Below, piece after piece: positions 23,876 to 32,478 of a stretch of DNA of 41,397 bases; within the stretch, counting starts at the first letter, position 1; each line of letters opens with the position of its first letter. The stretch lies in NCBI GenBank assembly GCA_015056245.1, contig SVGQ01000013.1, positions 1 to 41,397 of the forward strand, written 5' to 3'. This DNA comes from Clostridiales bacterium (GTDB lineage Bacteria; Bacillota; Clostridia; Christensenellales; Aristaeellaceae). A program made the translations under genes and the position numbers. Under the pieces are notes generated by a model that was not told the origin of the DNA, ran no database searches, and saw only the letters and a program-made list of their open reading frames with translations.

Positions 23876-25507
23876 TTATGCTTCTTTCACTACCACAGTC
23901 ACCTTCACCTGACGGTATTCCTGCCGCAGATCCTGTTCGTTGGACAATTCAAAATCCGGCCTTCCGTTTTGGCGGAAATGCACCCGGCGGATGCCGTCGC
24001 AGCGCAGATGTTCCCGGATGTCCGTTTCCGCGTGATAAGCGATCATCAGCTCGCCATCATCGTTGGTATAGAAGGAGTTGTGTCCGGGACCGTATTCCCC
24101 CTCCACGGAATAATAGGTGAGCACCGGCGTGTGGCTCTTGTGCCAGAAGGACAGATCCAGCAGATCATCGCTGTCATCAGCAGTCAGAAGACCCAGCGCG
24201 TAGGTATAAGCGTTGGCGGAACCGCCGGAATAGGTCAGATAGACCCGGTGATCCTTGATAAAGGCGTAGGGGCCTTCGTTGTTGATGGTCCCGTCCACGT
24301 TCTCCCAGCCGTACAGGGGGCGGGTCAACAGCACCGGCTCGCTGGTCAGTTTCCACGGCTGGGTCTCATCAATGGTGGCGATGTACAGCATGGAGCCGCT
24401 GTCCATGGGGGTCATGATGTGCTCCCGGTAACTCCACACCACATAGGAGCCGCTGCGTGCGGGGATAAAGGTCATATCCAGCGTGATGGCATCCTCGGTC
24501 AGGGGTGTTCCATCAGCTTTCACTACCCGTACCGGATCCTCCCAGCTGTCTGCTTCAATCAGGCTGCAGCCTTTTTTCAACTTCATCATATGGCACTGGG
24601 GACCCCATTTTTCCGGACCCACCGCAAAGAGGATGTACAATTCCCCGCCGATCAGATGGAATTCCGGCGCCCAGAAGGTCTGGATCAGATGACGCGCAGG
24701 ATCCAAGGGCAGAATCAGGTGTTCCACCACATCCTGCCGGAACAGTTCCTCCACCGTATCCCCCTGCCGGATATAGAGACCCACATCGTCCAGATTATCG
24801 TTGGTGGCAATGAAATGCCACTTGCCCTCCCATTTCAGCAGCACCGGATCGCCATAACCATTCGCCAACGGAAAGCGCAACGGCGGCTGACCCACAATGG
24901 CCTCCGCCTGATACGTGCCGGGCTTGGAAAAATCAATGCCGGTCGTGTCCCAGTGGAGCTTCTTCACCGCCCGGGAACCATCGCTGTACAGGGCGGTGGC
25001 GCAGATTTCATCCAGCTGAGCTTCGCAGGTTATTTCCACCTGCCTGGGCACTTCCAGCCCGATGTTCTCCACCGGGGTCCAGTAGGTGATCGCCTTCTCC
25101 GCGATGGCTTCGTCCACTTCCACGGAGGTATCCGGCTGCCAATGGGTCAATTCAGCAGGATCAACCAGACCTACCCGCTCAAAACGGATGAAGTCCTTGG
25201 TGGTCCATAGCAGAAGCTGATCCGCACAGGCCTCGTCCAAATCGCCGTTTTCATAGGTTCGCTGCCCGCAGATGCCGTATGCGCCGTCCTCCATGGCGAA
25301 CACACGGGGATCGCGCACACCTCTGGGCATGATCTGATTCTGGTCGCTGATGTCACCTTTTTCAAAGAGGATGCCATAGTTCTTGTTCAGCGGCTGAGGC
25401 GCTTCGCTGCCCCGGCTGTAAGCGATATGCACGCTGAAGGCCAGCCCGGCGGGATAGATATCCGCCTCCGGGATGCGGGTATAGACGGAAAAGGTGATGC
25501 CTGCCAT
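23876..25507 (-). CDS. GH43-family glycosidase with an inserted bacterial Ig-like domain
   Basis: A 543-residue cytoplasmic enzyme. Residues 1 to about 140 resemble the start of a five-blade propeller (GVRDPRVFAMEDGAYGICGQRTYENG). Residues about 145-206 look like a Big_4-type Ig domain (ALYSDGSRAVKKLHWDTTGI, FSKPGTYQAEAIVG). A second propeller segment then begins GYGDPVLLKWEGKWHFIATND (Asp220 is the likely base), with FWAPEFHLIGGELYILFA, NEGPYAFIKDHRVYLTYSGG (the likely acid Glu) and YGPGHNSFYTNDDGELMIAYHAE, all GH43 landmarks. Likely arabinofuranosidase or xylosidase activity. The start at 25507 has AAAGGAAG upstream. It lies downstream of the GH95 gene in the same transcript. Confidence 0.85.
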   Translation of the reverse strand: MAGITFSVYTRIPEADIYPAGLAFSVHIAYSRGSEAPQPLNKNYGILFEKGDISDQNQIMPRGVRDPRVFAMEDGAYGICGQRTYENGDLDEACADQLLLWTTKDFIRFERVGLVDPAELTHWQPDTSVEVDEAIAEKAITYWTPVENIGLEVPRQVEITCEAQLDEICATALYSDGSRAVKKLHWDTTGIDFSKPGTYQAEAIVGQPPLRFPLANGYGDPVLLKWEGKWHFIATNDNLDDVGLYIRQGDTVEELFRQDVVEHLILPLDPARHLIQTFWAPEFHLIGGELYILFAVGPEKWGPQCHMMKLKKGCSLIEADSWEDPVRVVKADGTPLTEDAITLDMTFIPARSGSYVVWSYREHIMTPMDSGSMLYIATIDETQPWKLTSEPVLLTRPLYGWENVDGTINNEGPYAFIKDHRVYLTYSGGSANAYTYALGLLTADDSDDLLDLSFWHKSHTPVLTYYSVEGEYGPGHNSFYTNDDGELMIAYHAETDIREHLRCDGIRRVHFRQNGRPDFELSNEQDLRQEYRQVKVTVVVKEA

Positions 25508-25565
25508 TGGGAATCTTCCTTTCTGATGATGAAATGTGTTGATTGCGAATGCCGCCTTTGCCCTG

Positions 25566-27875
25566 TCAGCAGGGGCGCAGTTCGTACACCTGCCCTGCCT
25601 TCGCAGTGAAAACAACACGACTGGAAATCGTGCGGCTGTCCGCAACCATGCCATCCGTGGTGATCGCCAGCGGCACACCTGCCGCTACCTGAATCGGCTG
25701 CTCGGCATCGGATACGATCCGGGCCAGCTGCAAGGCATGCTCCTTCCAATACAGGTCCACCGTGATGCCGCCGCGGGCCCGCAAGCCCGTCATGCTGCCA
25801 TCTTTCCAGGTGTCCGGCAGCGCGCCCAGCAGGCGCAGGAAGCCCTCGTGACTCTGGAGAAGCATCTCTGCAATGCCGGAAGTAAAGCCAAAATTGCCAT
25901 CGATCTGGAAGGGTGGATGGTTGTCGAACAGATTGGGCAGGGTGGACTGTTTGAGCAGCAGGTGCACATTCTCCCCCGCCTTGCTGCCATCCAGCAGCCT
26001 TGCCCAGAAATGGATGATCCACGCCCGGCTCCAGCCCGTATGACCGCCGCCGGATGCCAGACGCGCCTCCAGCGTTTTCCGGGCAGCTGCCATGGCCTCA
26101 GGCCATTCCGCGGTGATCTGGTTGCCGGGAAACAGCGCGAACAGATGGGATACATGCCGGTGCCCCGGTTCGGTTTCCTGCTTGTCCGGGCTCATCCACT
26201 CTGCGATACGCCCATCCGGGGCGATCACCACCGGACGCAGGCGATCCCGCAGCGCATCATATTCACTGGCATCCTTGCCCAGCAGGGCTGCCGCTTCCGT
26301 CACTGCCGTGAACAGTTCATAAAGGATCTGCTGATCCATGGCGGCATCGCTGCAAAGGCAGCCCATTTCCCCATTGGGCAGCCGGTAGGTGTTTTCCGGC
26401 GACAGGGACGGGCTCACCAACAGGCGGCCCTCGTCATCGGAAATCAGTGTATCAGCAAAAAACGCAGCGGATTCTTCCATGACCGGGTACCACTTGGCAA
26501 GAAAATCCCGGTCACAGGTAAAGCGGTAGTGCTCCCACAGATGCAGGCACAGCCATGCCGCGCCCATCTGCCACATGGTGGAGGAAGGATAGTTATCCTG
26601 CGGCGCGCAATCGCCCCAGATATCCGTGTTGTGGTGCGCCATCCAGCCCTTGGCCCCATACATCCTTTGAGCCATGATCCGCCCATTGGGCACCATGCGG
26701 GCGATCAGATCGAACAGCGGCTGATGCATCTCCGACAGGCCGCATGGTTCCGCGGGCCAGTAGTTCATCTGGGCATTGATATTGATGGTATACTTGCTGT
26801 CCCAGGGCGGGTTGAACTGCTCGTTCCACACACCCTGTAAATTGGCAGGCTGGCTGCCGGGGCGGCTGGAAGCGATCAGCAGATACCGGCCATAAGCATA
26901 CATATCGTTGATCAGCCCCAGATCCTGCGCGCCTTCCTGCAACAGGCGCAGACGCTGGTCGTGGGGCAGATGTACCGGCGCATCCGGCGCGTCGATGCAC
27001 AGGCGGCAGCGATCCATCAGCGGCTGAAAATCATGGAGATGCTCCGCAAGCAAGGCATCGTAGCCCTTCTGTTCCGCCTTGTCCAGCCGTGCCAGCGCAT
27101 CAGCGGCAAAACCTGCTCCATCCCGCAGGGAGCTGCCGGAGGCCACCAGCAGCACCGCCGGGCCTTCGCCCCGCAGCATATCACCAACGGTATGGCAGTT
27201 TTGTCCGATAGCGCGAACCACGCAGCAGAAGCCCATGCCATTCTGGCCCGTAACGCCTTCCAGACAAAGGGTTCGGGCATCCACCTGCCGGTGGGCCGTC
27301 ACATGCCCGTTGCGGCGAAGCATCGCCCGCCATGGGCCGCCCTGAACCCGTACCACCAGCACACCTGCCGGGTACGATAAAAAGCTCTCCCGGCAGAAAG
27401 CCTGTCCATCCAGCTGGTAGGATACCCGGTGCAGGCCCTCCGCCAGCGACAGGCTGCGCTGGTATCCCTCCACTCCCCCATCCGGCTCAAACCCCTGCAG
27501 ATTGCGTCCGCACAGGTTGTTGAGAAAAAATGGCGTGGAAAAGCGCGGATGGTGAGCCGTCCGGAACTGGAGGATCAAATCGCACAGGGGTTCGTAGCTG
27601 CGCTGTACATCCGGCGTGGCAGCGATACATTCCTCCACCACTTCCTCCGCCTGCGCGATTTTCCCTTGCGCAATCAGTTGCCGCGCCTCCGCGATCCCTT
27701 TGGCAGCATCCGGATTGATCCGGTCCGTAAACCCGCCGGACCAGACGGAATCATCATTCAGCTGCCAGCGATCCATCAGCGTTCCGCCAAAGCACATGGC
27801 ACCCATGCGTCCGTTTCCCAGCGGCAGGGCTTCATTCCATGTGTATGCCGGGGCGGTATACCAGAGTTTCGGCAT
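25566..27875 (-). CDS. GH95-family alpha-L-fucosidase (or alpha-L-galactosidase)
   Basis: A 769-residue enzyme matching GH95 throughout: [24 protein letters not shown] at the N-terminal beta-domain, [22 protein letters not shown] and [15 protein letters not shown] (the Asn pair of the active site), [52 protein letters not shown] and [20 protein letters not shown], which carries the catalytic Asp. The family releases alpha-1,2-linked L-fucose or L-galactose by inversion. No signal peptide, so it acts inside the cell. AGGAGG lies upstream of ATG 27875. It follows a small unknown gene by 35 bases and precedes GH43 by 58. The length is usual for the family. Confidence 0.94.
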   Translation of the reverse strand: MPKLWYTAPAYTWNEALPLGNGRMGAMCFGGTLMDRWQLNDDSVWSGGFTDRINPDAAKGIAEARQLIAQGKIAQAEEVVEECIAATPDVQRSYEPLCDLILQFRTAHHPRFSTPFFLNNLCGRNLQGFEPDGGVEGYQRSLSLAEGLHRVSYQLDGQAFCRESFLSYPAGVLVVRVQGGPWRAMLRRNGHVTAHRQVDARTLCLEGVTGQNGMGFCCVVRAIGQNCHTVGDMLRGEGPAVLLVASGSSLRDGAGFAADALARLDKAEQKGYDALLAEHLHDFQPLMDRCRLCIDAPDAPVHLPHDQRLRLLQEGAQDLGLINDMYAYGRYLLIASSRPGSQPANLQGVWNEQFNPPWDSKYTININAQMNYWPAEPCGLSEMHQPLFDLIARMVPNGRIMAQRMYGAKGWMAHHNTDIWGDCAPQDNYPSSTMWQMGAAWLCLHLWEHYRFTCDRDFLAKWYPVMEESAAFFADTLISDDEGRLLVSPSLSPENTYRLPNGEMGCLCSDAAMDQQILYELFTAVTEAAALLGKDASEYDALRDRLRPVVIAPDGRIAEWMSPDKQETEPGHRHVSHLFALFPGNQITAEWPEAMAAARKTLEARLASGGGHTGWSRAWIIHFWARLLDGSKAGENVHLLLKQSTLPNLFDNHPPFQIDGNFGFTSGIAEMLLQSHEGFLRLLGALPDTWKDGSMTGLRARGGITVDLYWKEHALQLARIVSDAEQPIQVAAGVPLAITTDGMVADSRTISSRVVFTAKAGQVYELRPC

Positions 27876-27910
27876 GGTTATTCCTCCTGTTCTACAAGCA
27901 CCGAGAATTG

Positions 27911-28297
27911 TCAAACTTCCTTCATGATCTGCCGGGGGATAAAGCCAATCGCTTCCTCCGGCTCATACCATGAAAGCATTGTGAAAATCATAAAATTGCC
28001 GTCAATCTTGTACAACGCATGTTCCACAACCGGATCCAAAGCTGTACCATCCAGAAAATCCTGCGGTAACTCCACACCCAACGCCTGGAGTCGTGCATTA
28101 AGATAGAACATCTCGTGCTGAATGGCTTCGCTCCGGAGGGCTTGCAGCGCATCGGCTTTTTGCTTCAATTCTTCGGAAATCTCTTCCCCCCGGAGAACAT
28201 AGGCCCTTACCTTCTCATAATCATCACCAAGCGCACGAAGGCCTTCATTGAAATCCCGAATGGCATCCAAGGTTTCGAACATGAAAGAAGTCTTCAT
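27911..28297 (-). CDS. Small protein of unknown function heading the GH95-GH43 operon
   Basis: A 128-residue protein that I do not recognise. It is mostly helical, with charged amphipathic stretches ([36 protein letters not shown], shown here only as a region) and a C-terminal part with [20 protein letters not shown]. No membrane segment, signal peptide or Cys pair is visible. GGGAGG lies seven to eight bases upstream of ATG 28297, and it has a consensus promoter, so it is a real gene. As the first gene of a fucosidase-GH43 transcript it may be a small cytoplasmic helper, but its start [22 protein letters not shown] gives no family clue. Confidence 0.75.
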   Translation of the reverse strand: MKTSFMFETLDAIRDFNEGLRALGDDYEKVRAYVLRGEEISEELKQKADALQALRSEAIQHEMFYLNARLQALGVELPQDFLDGTALDPVVEHALYKIDGNFMIFTMLSWYEPEEAIGFIPRQIMKEV

Positions 28298-28375
28298 TAA
28301 CAGCCTCCCTTTCCTTGATCCGCGCTGATCATTTGCTGCATTTTCTTTTCATAACATTTCCATTGAATTTGATTT

Positions 28376-28405
28376 ATTATAGGGTTGGCTTTGATTGTGT
28401 GTCAA
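28376..28405 (-). promoter_or_regulatory. Consensus promoter of the GH95-GH43 operon
   Basis: -35 TTGACA (28400-28405) and -10 TATAAT (28376-28381) on the minus strand, with an 18-base spacer, 79 bases upstream of the first start. Confidence 0.85.
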
Positions 28406-28461
28406 CCTCTTCAACCGGCAAAAGGGAGCATTCCGCAGGACAAAAGAATCCTCCATCCAAA

Positions 28462-28501
28462 ACGCTCCGGAATCCAGCTTTATTGCCAGACTCCGGAGCG
28501 T
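28462..28501 (-). terminator. Terminator after the beta-glucuronidase gene
   Basis: ACGCTCCGGA (28462-28471) pairs with TCCGGAGCGT (28492-28501). On the minus strand it is followed by a short T run, 47 bases after the GH2 stop codon. Confidence 0.7.
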
Positions 28502-28547
28502 CTCTGTTTTCAAAGCACCATCAATAGTTACGACTGATTGACCGGCA

Positions 28548-30209
28548 TCATTCCCGATGGAACAACTCCTTCACCACTGCATAGCTCATCTTGGGACGGC
28601 GGAATTCATCCACCACACCCTTGTTGTTATAAGCCCGGGGACGGCTGCCGAACCACTCATCACAAATGCGGCAATCGGCAAACTGCCACAGGAATACGCC
28701 GCTGAGTTCCGGTTCAGCGAGAACCGTCTCAATCTGTTGGCGCAGAATGGTGCATTGTCTCTCTTCCGACCACTTGGCCTGACCGAAGGGATCATGGTTG
28801 CCATAGATGGCACCTGCGCCGATCTCACTGATGATGACCGGTTTGTTATCGCCGCCATGGGTACGGATCTCTTCCAGTTTCATGTCGATCTGCCGCTGCA
28901 CGGGACAGTCGTGATACCACAACGGATACAGATTCACGCTGACCACATCGGACTCACCAAAGACCAGACCGCCGGGGCGTTCCAGCAAAGCGGCGGTGAT
29001 GGGACGGCTCAGATCCAGTGCCCGCAGTTGCTGATAGGTCTGGCGGTAACAATCCGCGCCGTATTCACAGTTATCCGCGCATTCATTCAGGCAGCCCCAG
29101 ATGAAGATCGCCGGATGGTTGTAGTGCTGCTGCACCATTTCCCGGGTGCACAGCAGGGTCTGTTCCATAAAATGAGGATTGCGCATCTGTTCCTCGGTGA
29201 GACCCCGGGCGTGGGATTCCTCCCAGACCAGAATGCCCAGCTCATCGCACAGGTCAAGGAACCGGGGATCATTGGGATAGTGGCAGGTGCGCACACAGTT
29301 GCAGCCCAGATCCAGCATCAGATCCAGATCCTGCTGCATGGCGCTGAGGGGGATGGCGCAGCCGAAGGAACCATAATCCTCGTGGCGGTTAAAGCCCTTC
29401 AGCAGCAGTTTTTCCCCATTGAACAGGATGTCCTTGCCCTGCACCTGCACCTGACGGAAACCAAACCGGTCGATAAGGTCATCCACCGGCTGACCGTCCT
29501 TCTCAAGCCGGGCGGTAATGGTATACAATCTGGCGTTGAGCGGCTGCCAGAATTCAGCGTCCGGGCAGTCGATAAGCGCGCTGGTGACTGTCTCCGCTTT
29601 CGCATCCAACTGAAGGGAAACCTCGCCTTCTGCAAGGCCATCGATGATGATATGCAGATCATAGGAAGCAGACTCATCTGCCAGATTGCGGACGGTGGTT
29701 TCCACAGCCGCTTTCCATCCCTCGTCGGTAAAAATGGGGGTTACGTACAGGCGGGCAATATAGGCATCCGGCAGTTGTTCCAGCACCACGGGACGGGTAA
29801 TGCCGCCATAGGAATAATAATCGTTGACCACATGAAGGGCAGAATCCCCGCCAAAGCGGTTATCCACCTCCACCGTGAGGGTGTGCTGACCTTCCGGCAC
29901 ACCGGGAACGATGGCATCAAAGGCGGTGTAGGCACCATAATGGCTGACAATCTCCTGCCCGTCCAGCGATACCTTGGCCCGGAAGCTGACGCCGCCGAAC
30001 TGGAAGCGCAGATTACCGCCACCGGTAAAGGTCTGCTCATATACGCCCCGGCCCCGGTAGCTGCGCAGCATAGGCAACGTTTCCCACGCGCCGGGCACCA
30101 GCGTGCGGATAGGCTTGTCCAGACCGCCCTCATCCAGGGTACGAAAGTTCCAGAAAGGGGCTGCTTCTTGGGAATGACGGATTTGGTGAGTGGCAAAAAG
30201 GCGTTCCAT
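28548..30209 (-). CDS. GH2 beta-glucuronidase
   Basis: A 553-residue cytoplasmic enzyme. A sugar-binding sandwich domain, an Ig-like domain and a TIM barrel are in the usual GH2 order. The acid/base is Glu376 (GCLNECADN) and the nucleophile is Glu462 (ISEIGAGAIYG). Asn528 and Lys530 in AYNNKGVVDEFRRPK form the N-x-K motif known to bind the carboxylate of glucuronic acid in beta-glucuronidases, which separates it from beta-galactosidases. No long loop insert is visible at the active site, so large substrates seem less favoured. The start at 30209 has AAAGGA upstream; an earlier ATG overlaps that site. It forms its own unit between two operons, and no clear promoter was found, but a long dyad at 30272-30316 lies just upstream. 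Confidence 0.9.
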   Translation of the reverse strand: MERLFATHQIRHSQEAAPFWNFRTLDEGGLDKPIRTLVPGAWETLPMLRSYRGRGVYEQTFTGGGNLRFQFGGVSFRAKVSLDGQEIVSHYGAYTAFDAIVPGVPEGQHTLTVEVDNRFGGDSALHVVNDYYSYGGITRPVVLEQLPDAYIARLYVTPIFTDEGWKAAVETTVRNLADESASYDLHIIIDGLAEGEVSLQLDAKAETVTSALIDCPDAEFWQPLNARLYTITARLEKDGQPVDDLIDRFGFRQVQVQGKDILFNGEKLLLKGFNRHEDYGSFGCAIPLSAMQQDLDLMLDLGCNCVRTCHYPNDPRFLDLCDELGILVWEESHARGLTEEQMRNPHFMEQTLLCTREMVQQHYNHPAIFIWGCLNECADNCEYGADCYRQTYQQLRALDLSRPITAALLERPGGLVFGESDVVSVNLYPLWYHDCPVQRQIDMKLEEIRTHGGDNKPVIISEIGAGAIYGNHDPFGQAKWSEERQCTILRQQIETVLAEPELSGVFLWQFADCRICDEWFGSRPRAYNNKGVVDEFRRPKMSYAVVKELFHRE

Positions 30210-30271
30210 GATGGTCATCCTTTCAAAAGGCATTTTGTTTTGCTGGTTGATAGGGCCAGATAATGAAAAAC

Positions 30272-30316
30272 GGACAGTCAAGGTATACCTTTTTTCGCGG
30301 GATACCCATCCTGTCC
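30272..30316. promoter_or_regulatory. Long interrupted dyad upstream of the beta-glucuronidase gene
   Basis: GGACAG (30272-30277), four bases, GGTAT (30282-30286) is mirrored by ATACC (30302-30306), four bases, CTGTCC (30311-30316). The equal spacing on both arms fits a protein-binding operator, or an mRNA leader hairpin. Confidence 0.5.
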
Positions 30317-30360
30317 ATCACAATTCGTCAATATCAGCGAAAATTCCTGCCATAAATCCC

Positions 30361-30530
30361 TTGAGACCGCAAAGCGGTCTCAAAACCGGGTTTCCAAAGG
30401 GGCAATGCCCCTTTGGCGGTGGGTGCAGGGCGACGGAGGGAAGCGCGTGCCCAGTGGGCACAACGCCAAAGGCGTTAGCGACCCGTAGTCGTCAACCGAA
30501 GCAAGTACATATCACGGCAGTGATATGTAC
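30361..30530. repeat. Array of five perfect short-loop hairpins
   Basis: Within the 369-base gap at 30210-30578 five perfect hairpins stand in a row: TTGAGACCGC-AAA-GCGGTCTCAA (30361-30383), CCAAAGGGGC-AAT-GCCCCTTTGG (30394-30416), GTGCCC-AGT-GGGCAC (30447-30461), AACGCC-AAA-GGCGTT (30462-30476) and GTACATATCAC-GGCA-GTGATATGTAC (30505-30530). Loops are three bases in four of five. No open frame of interest lies here. The first hairpins may also end transcription of the operon that stops at 30579, but they lack good T runs. Confidence 0.75.
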
Positions 30531-30578
30531 GCCGACTGAGGTTGCGGAAATGCGCCTCCCTGCTCTCCCATCCCTCGT

Positions 30579-31355
30579 TCACCCACGCCCGAACACTTCC
30601 CACTCGATCAGCGCCGGGAAGGCGGAGGGGTCATCGCTTTTCTGCATGCGTTCCAGCCGTATCCAGCGGACGGTGTGAGCGCCCAGCGGGATGAACTGGC
30701 GGTCGCCGGTCTTTTCAAGGTCGTAGGCCATTTCCGCGCCATCGGAGAGCACCACATGCCCGCTGACCCAGTAGGCATCGTGAGGGAAGTCGGCACGAAG
30801 GGTGAGGGCCATCTCATCGATGGTCACATCGCGGCCAAAATCCAAGAGGCACCACGCGTCCTCGCGGGCACCGATGCCCCAGGACTGGAAAGGCCACTCG
30901 CCGTGATAGTCGCTGTGACGCATGCCGTCGACCACGTTGCGGGCAGCGAAGCAAGATTCACCGCGGGTTTCCACATTGGCAGTGCAATGAGGGTAGAAAT
31001 CCGTATCACCGCGAAGATCGGAAGGGTTGCGGGCAATGTTGCGCCGGACGGATACTTCCGCGTCGGTCATGGCACGGGCGGTGACGATGTGGCGGCTTCC
31101 CAGAAATGCCACAGGGCAATAGGCCAGCCGGTGCTCGCCTTCAGGGATGGGCCAGGTCATGGTGCCATTGGGCAGATACACTTCGCCGGGCAGCAGGGTC
31201 ATATCCATCTGCACCCACAGGTGGGCAGTATCGGATTCAATGACGATGGTGTCCCCGGTCTGATACTCCCGGTCGATGCGGAGCATGGCTTCTTCCTTGT
31301 GGGCAGCCTGCGCCAGCAGCACGCCCGCGCTGTCTTTGACGGAAATGGTAATCAT
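30579..31355 (-). CDS. Discoidin-like (F5/8 type C) carbohydrate-binding protein, cytoplasmic
   Basis: A 258-residue protein, last gene of the uronate operon. Residues about 1-115 form an uncharacterised beta-rich part (AMLRIDREYQTGDTIVIESD, WVQMDMTLLPGEVYLPNGTM). The rest resembles an F5/8 type C discoidin fold: NVVDGMRHSDYHGEWPFQSW, then LLDFGRDVTIDEMALTLRAD and HTVRWIRLERM near the end. No catalytic motif was recognised and there is no signal peptide, so it may bind sugar inside the cell or be an unrecognised enzyme. AGGAGG upstream of ATG 31355 overlaps the end region of the GH88 gene, 13 bases away. Confidence 0.75.
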   Translation of the reverse strand: MITISVKDSAGVLLAQAAHKEEAMLRIDREYQTGDTIVIESDTAHLWVQMDMTLLPGEVYLPNGTMTWPIPEGEHRLAYCPVAFLGSRHIVTARAMTDAEVSVRRNIARNPSDLRGDTDFYPHCTANVETRGESCFAARNVVDGMRHSDYHGEWPFQSWGIGAREDAWCLLDFGRDVTIDEMALTLRADFPHDAYWVSGHVVLSDGAEMAYDLEKTGDRQFIPLGAHTVRWIRLERMQKSDDPSAFPALIEWEVFGRG

Positions 31356-31368
31356 ACAGGCCTCCTGA

Positions 31369-32478
31369 TCAGATCCACAGCATGGGATCGTTGCCGGTGA
31401 GTTTGTTGAGGGCTTCCATGAGGAAGTAATCGCCATAGATGATATTGGTGTGGCGGCCCGCACCGTCATCATGGTAACTGGCGGTGCAATGGGTCAGGAT
31501 GCCGCAGATGGTATCCTCAAAGTCGGCGCAATGGTCGATCATGCCGTCCAGCAGGGTTTCAGCAGCGGCGAGATAATCCGGGCGGTCAGTGACCTTGCTC
31601 AGCTCGATAAAGCCGCAGGCAGCGATGGCGCCCGCCAGATTGTCGATGCGCTCCTCTCCCTCAGGCTGACAGAAGTCGGAATTGGTGAGGCCATCAGGAC
31701 GGATATTGGCGGCAAAGTAGTCCGCCAGACCCTTGGCAGCTTTCAGGTAGCGCTCCTCTTTGGTGTTCAGGTAGGCAAGGGTGAAGCCGTACAGGCCCCA
31801 AGCCTGACCGCGGCTCCAGCTGGAACCCAGCGTGTAGCCCTGACCGGCTACTTCGCCAATGCGTGCGCCGGTGGCGGGATCAAACTCCACGATATGGGCA
31901 GAGGAACCGTTGGGGCGCAGGAACTCCCGGATGGTCATATCTGCATGGAGCTGTGCCACCTTGGCAAAGCGAGGATCCTCGGTCATGCGGCTGGCCCGGA
32001 AGAGGATGGACAGGTTCATCATGCAGTCGATGATGGCATAACCCATCTTTTTTTTTTCGTTCCACGCGCGGATGTAGCCTACGGGATTGTAACGGCCCAT
32101 GAGCAGATTGGCGGCGTGGAGGGTATCCTGCGCGGCCTGCTCATCGCCGGTGAGCTTGTGATGGGCGCCGCAGGAAAGCAGGTACATAAAGCCCACATCA
32201 TGGTTCAGGAAACGGAAGGTGCGCAGCTCATCGGTGAGCATCTTCTCGGTGCGCAGGGCTTCCTGCTGGAAGAAATCGTTGTGGGTAAAGCTGTACAGCT
32301 GCCACATGAGACCCGGCCAGAAGCCGCCCGTCCACCAGCTGTTGCCGTCAAAAGGCGAGGTGATCCACTCACCAGCCGCGCTCTTGTAGGGCAGGATGCC
32401 CGCATCAGCAGCCAGCTTAGCGGTTCTTTGGAATTTGGCAGCGATTTTCTCAGCGATCAGGGCTGGTTGATTACGCAT
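31369..32478 (-). CDS. GH88-family unsaturated glucuronyl hydrolase
   Basis: A 369-residue (alpha/alpha)6-barrel enzyme that removes the unsaturated uronic acid left at the end of oligosaccharides by lyases. The motifs are NSWWTGGFWPGLMWQLY, FLNHDVGFMYL with Asp94 and YAIIDCMMNLSILF with Asp151 (the two catalytic-site Asp of Bacillus UGL are Asp88 and Asp149), SWSRGQAWGLYGFTLAY, and IIYGDYFLMEAL at the end. No signal peptide. Its ATG lies inside the last codons of the DUF2264 gene (8-base overlap), so the two are translationally coupled. An A10 run (positions 32048-32057) in the coding strand could cause slippage. Confidence 0.93.
   Translation of the reverse strand: MRNQPALIAEKIAAKFQRTAKLAADAGILPYKSAAGEWITSPFDGNSWWTGGFWPGLMWQLYSFTHNDFFQQEALRTEKMLTDELRTFRFLNHDVGFMYLLSCGAHHKLTGDEQAAQDTLHAANLLMGRYNPVGYIRAWNEKKKMGYAIIDCMMNLSILFRASRMTEDPRFAKVAQLHADMTIREFLRPNGSSAHIVEFDPATGARIGEVAGQGYTLGSSWSRGQAWGLYGFTLAYLNTKEERYLKAAKGLADYFAANIRPDGLTNSDFCQPEGEERIDNLAGAIAACGFIELSKVTDRPDYLAAAETLLDGMIDHCADFEDTICGILTHCTASYHDDGAGRHTNIIYGDYFLMEALNKLTGNDPMLWI

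Noticed and set aside
23762-30263. Long plus-strand open frames opposite GH43, GH95 and GH2
   Set aside because: They lack ribosome sites and recognisable domains and are shadows of GC-rich coding strands.
30361-30530. CRISPR array
   Set aside because: The hairpins differ in sequence and spacing, there are no identical repeats with spacers, and no cas genes lie nearby.
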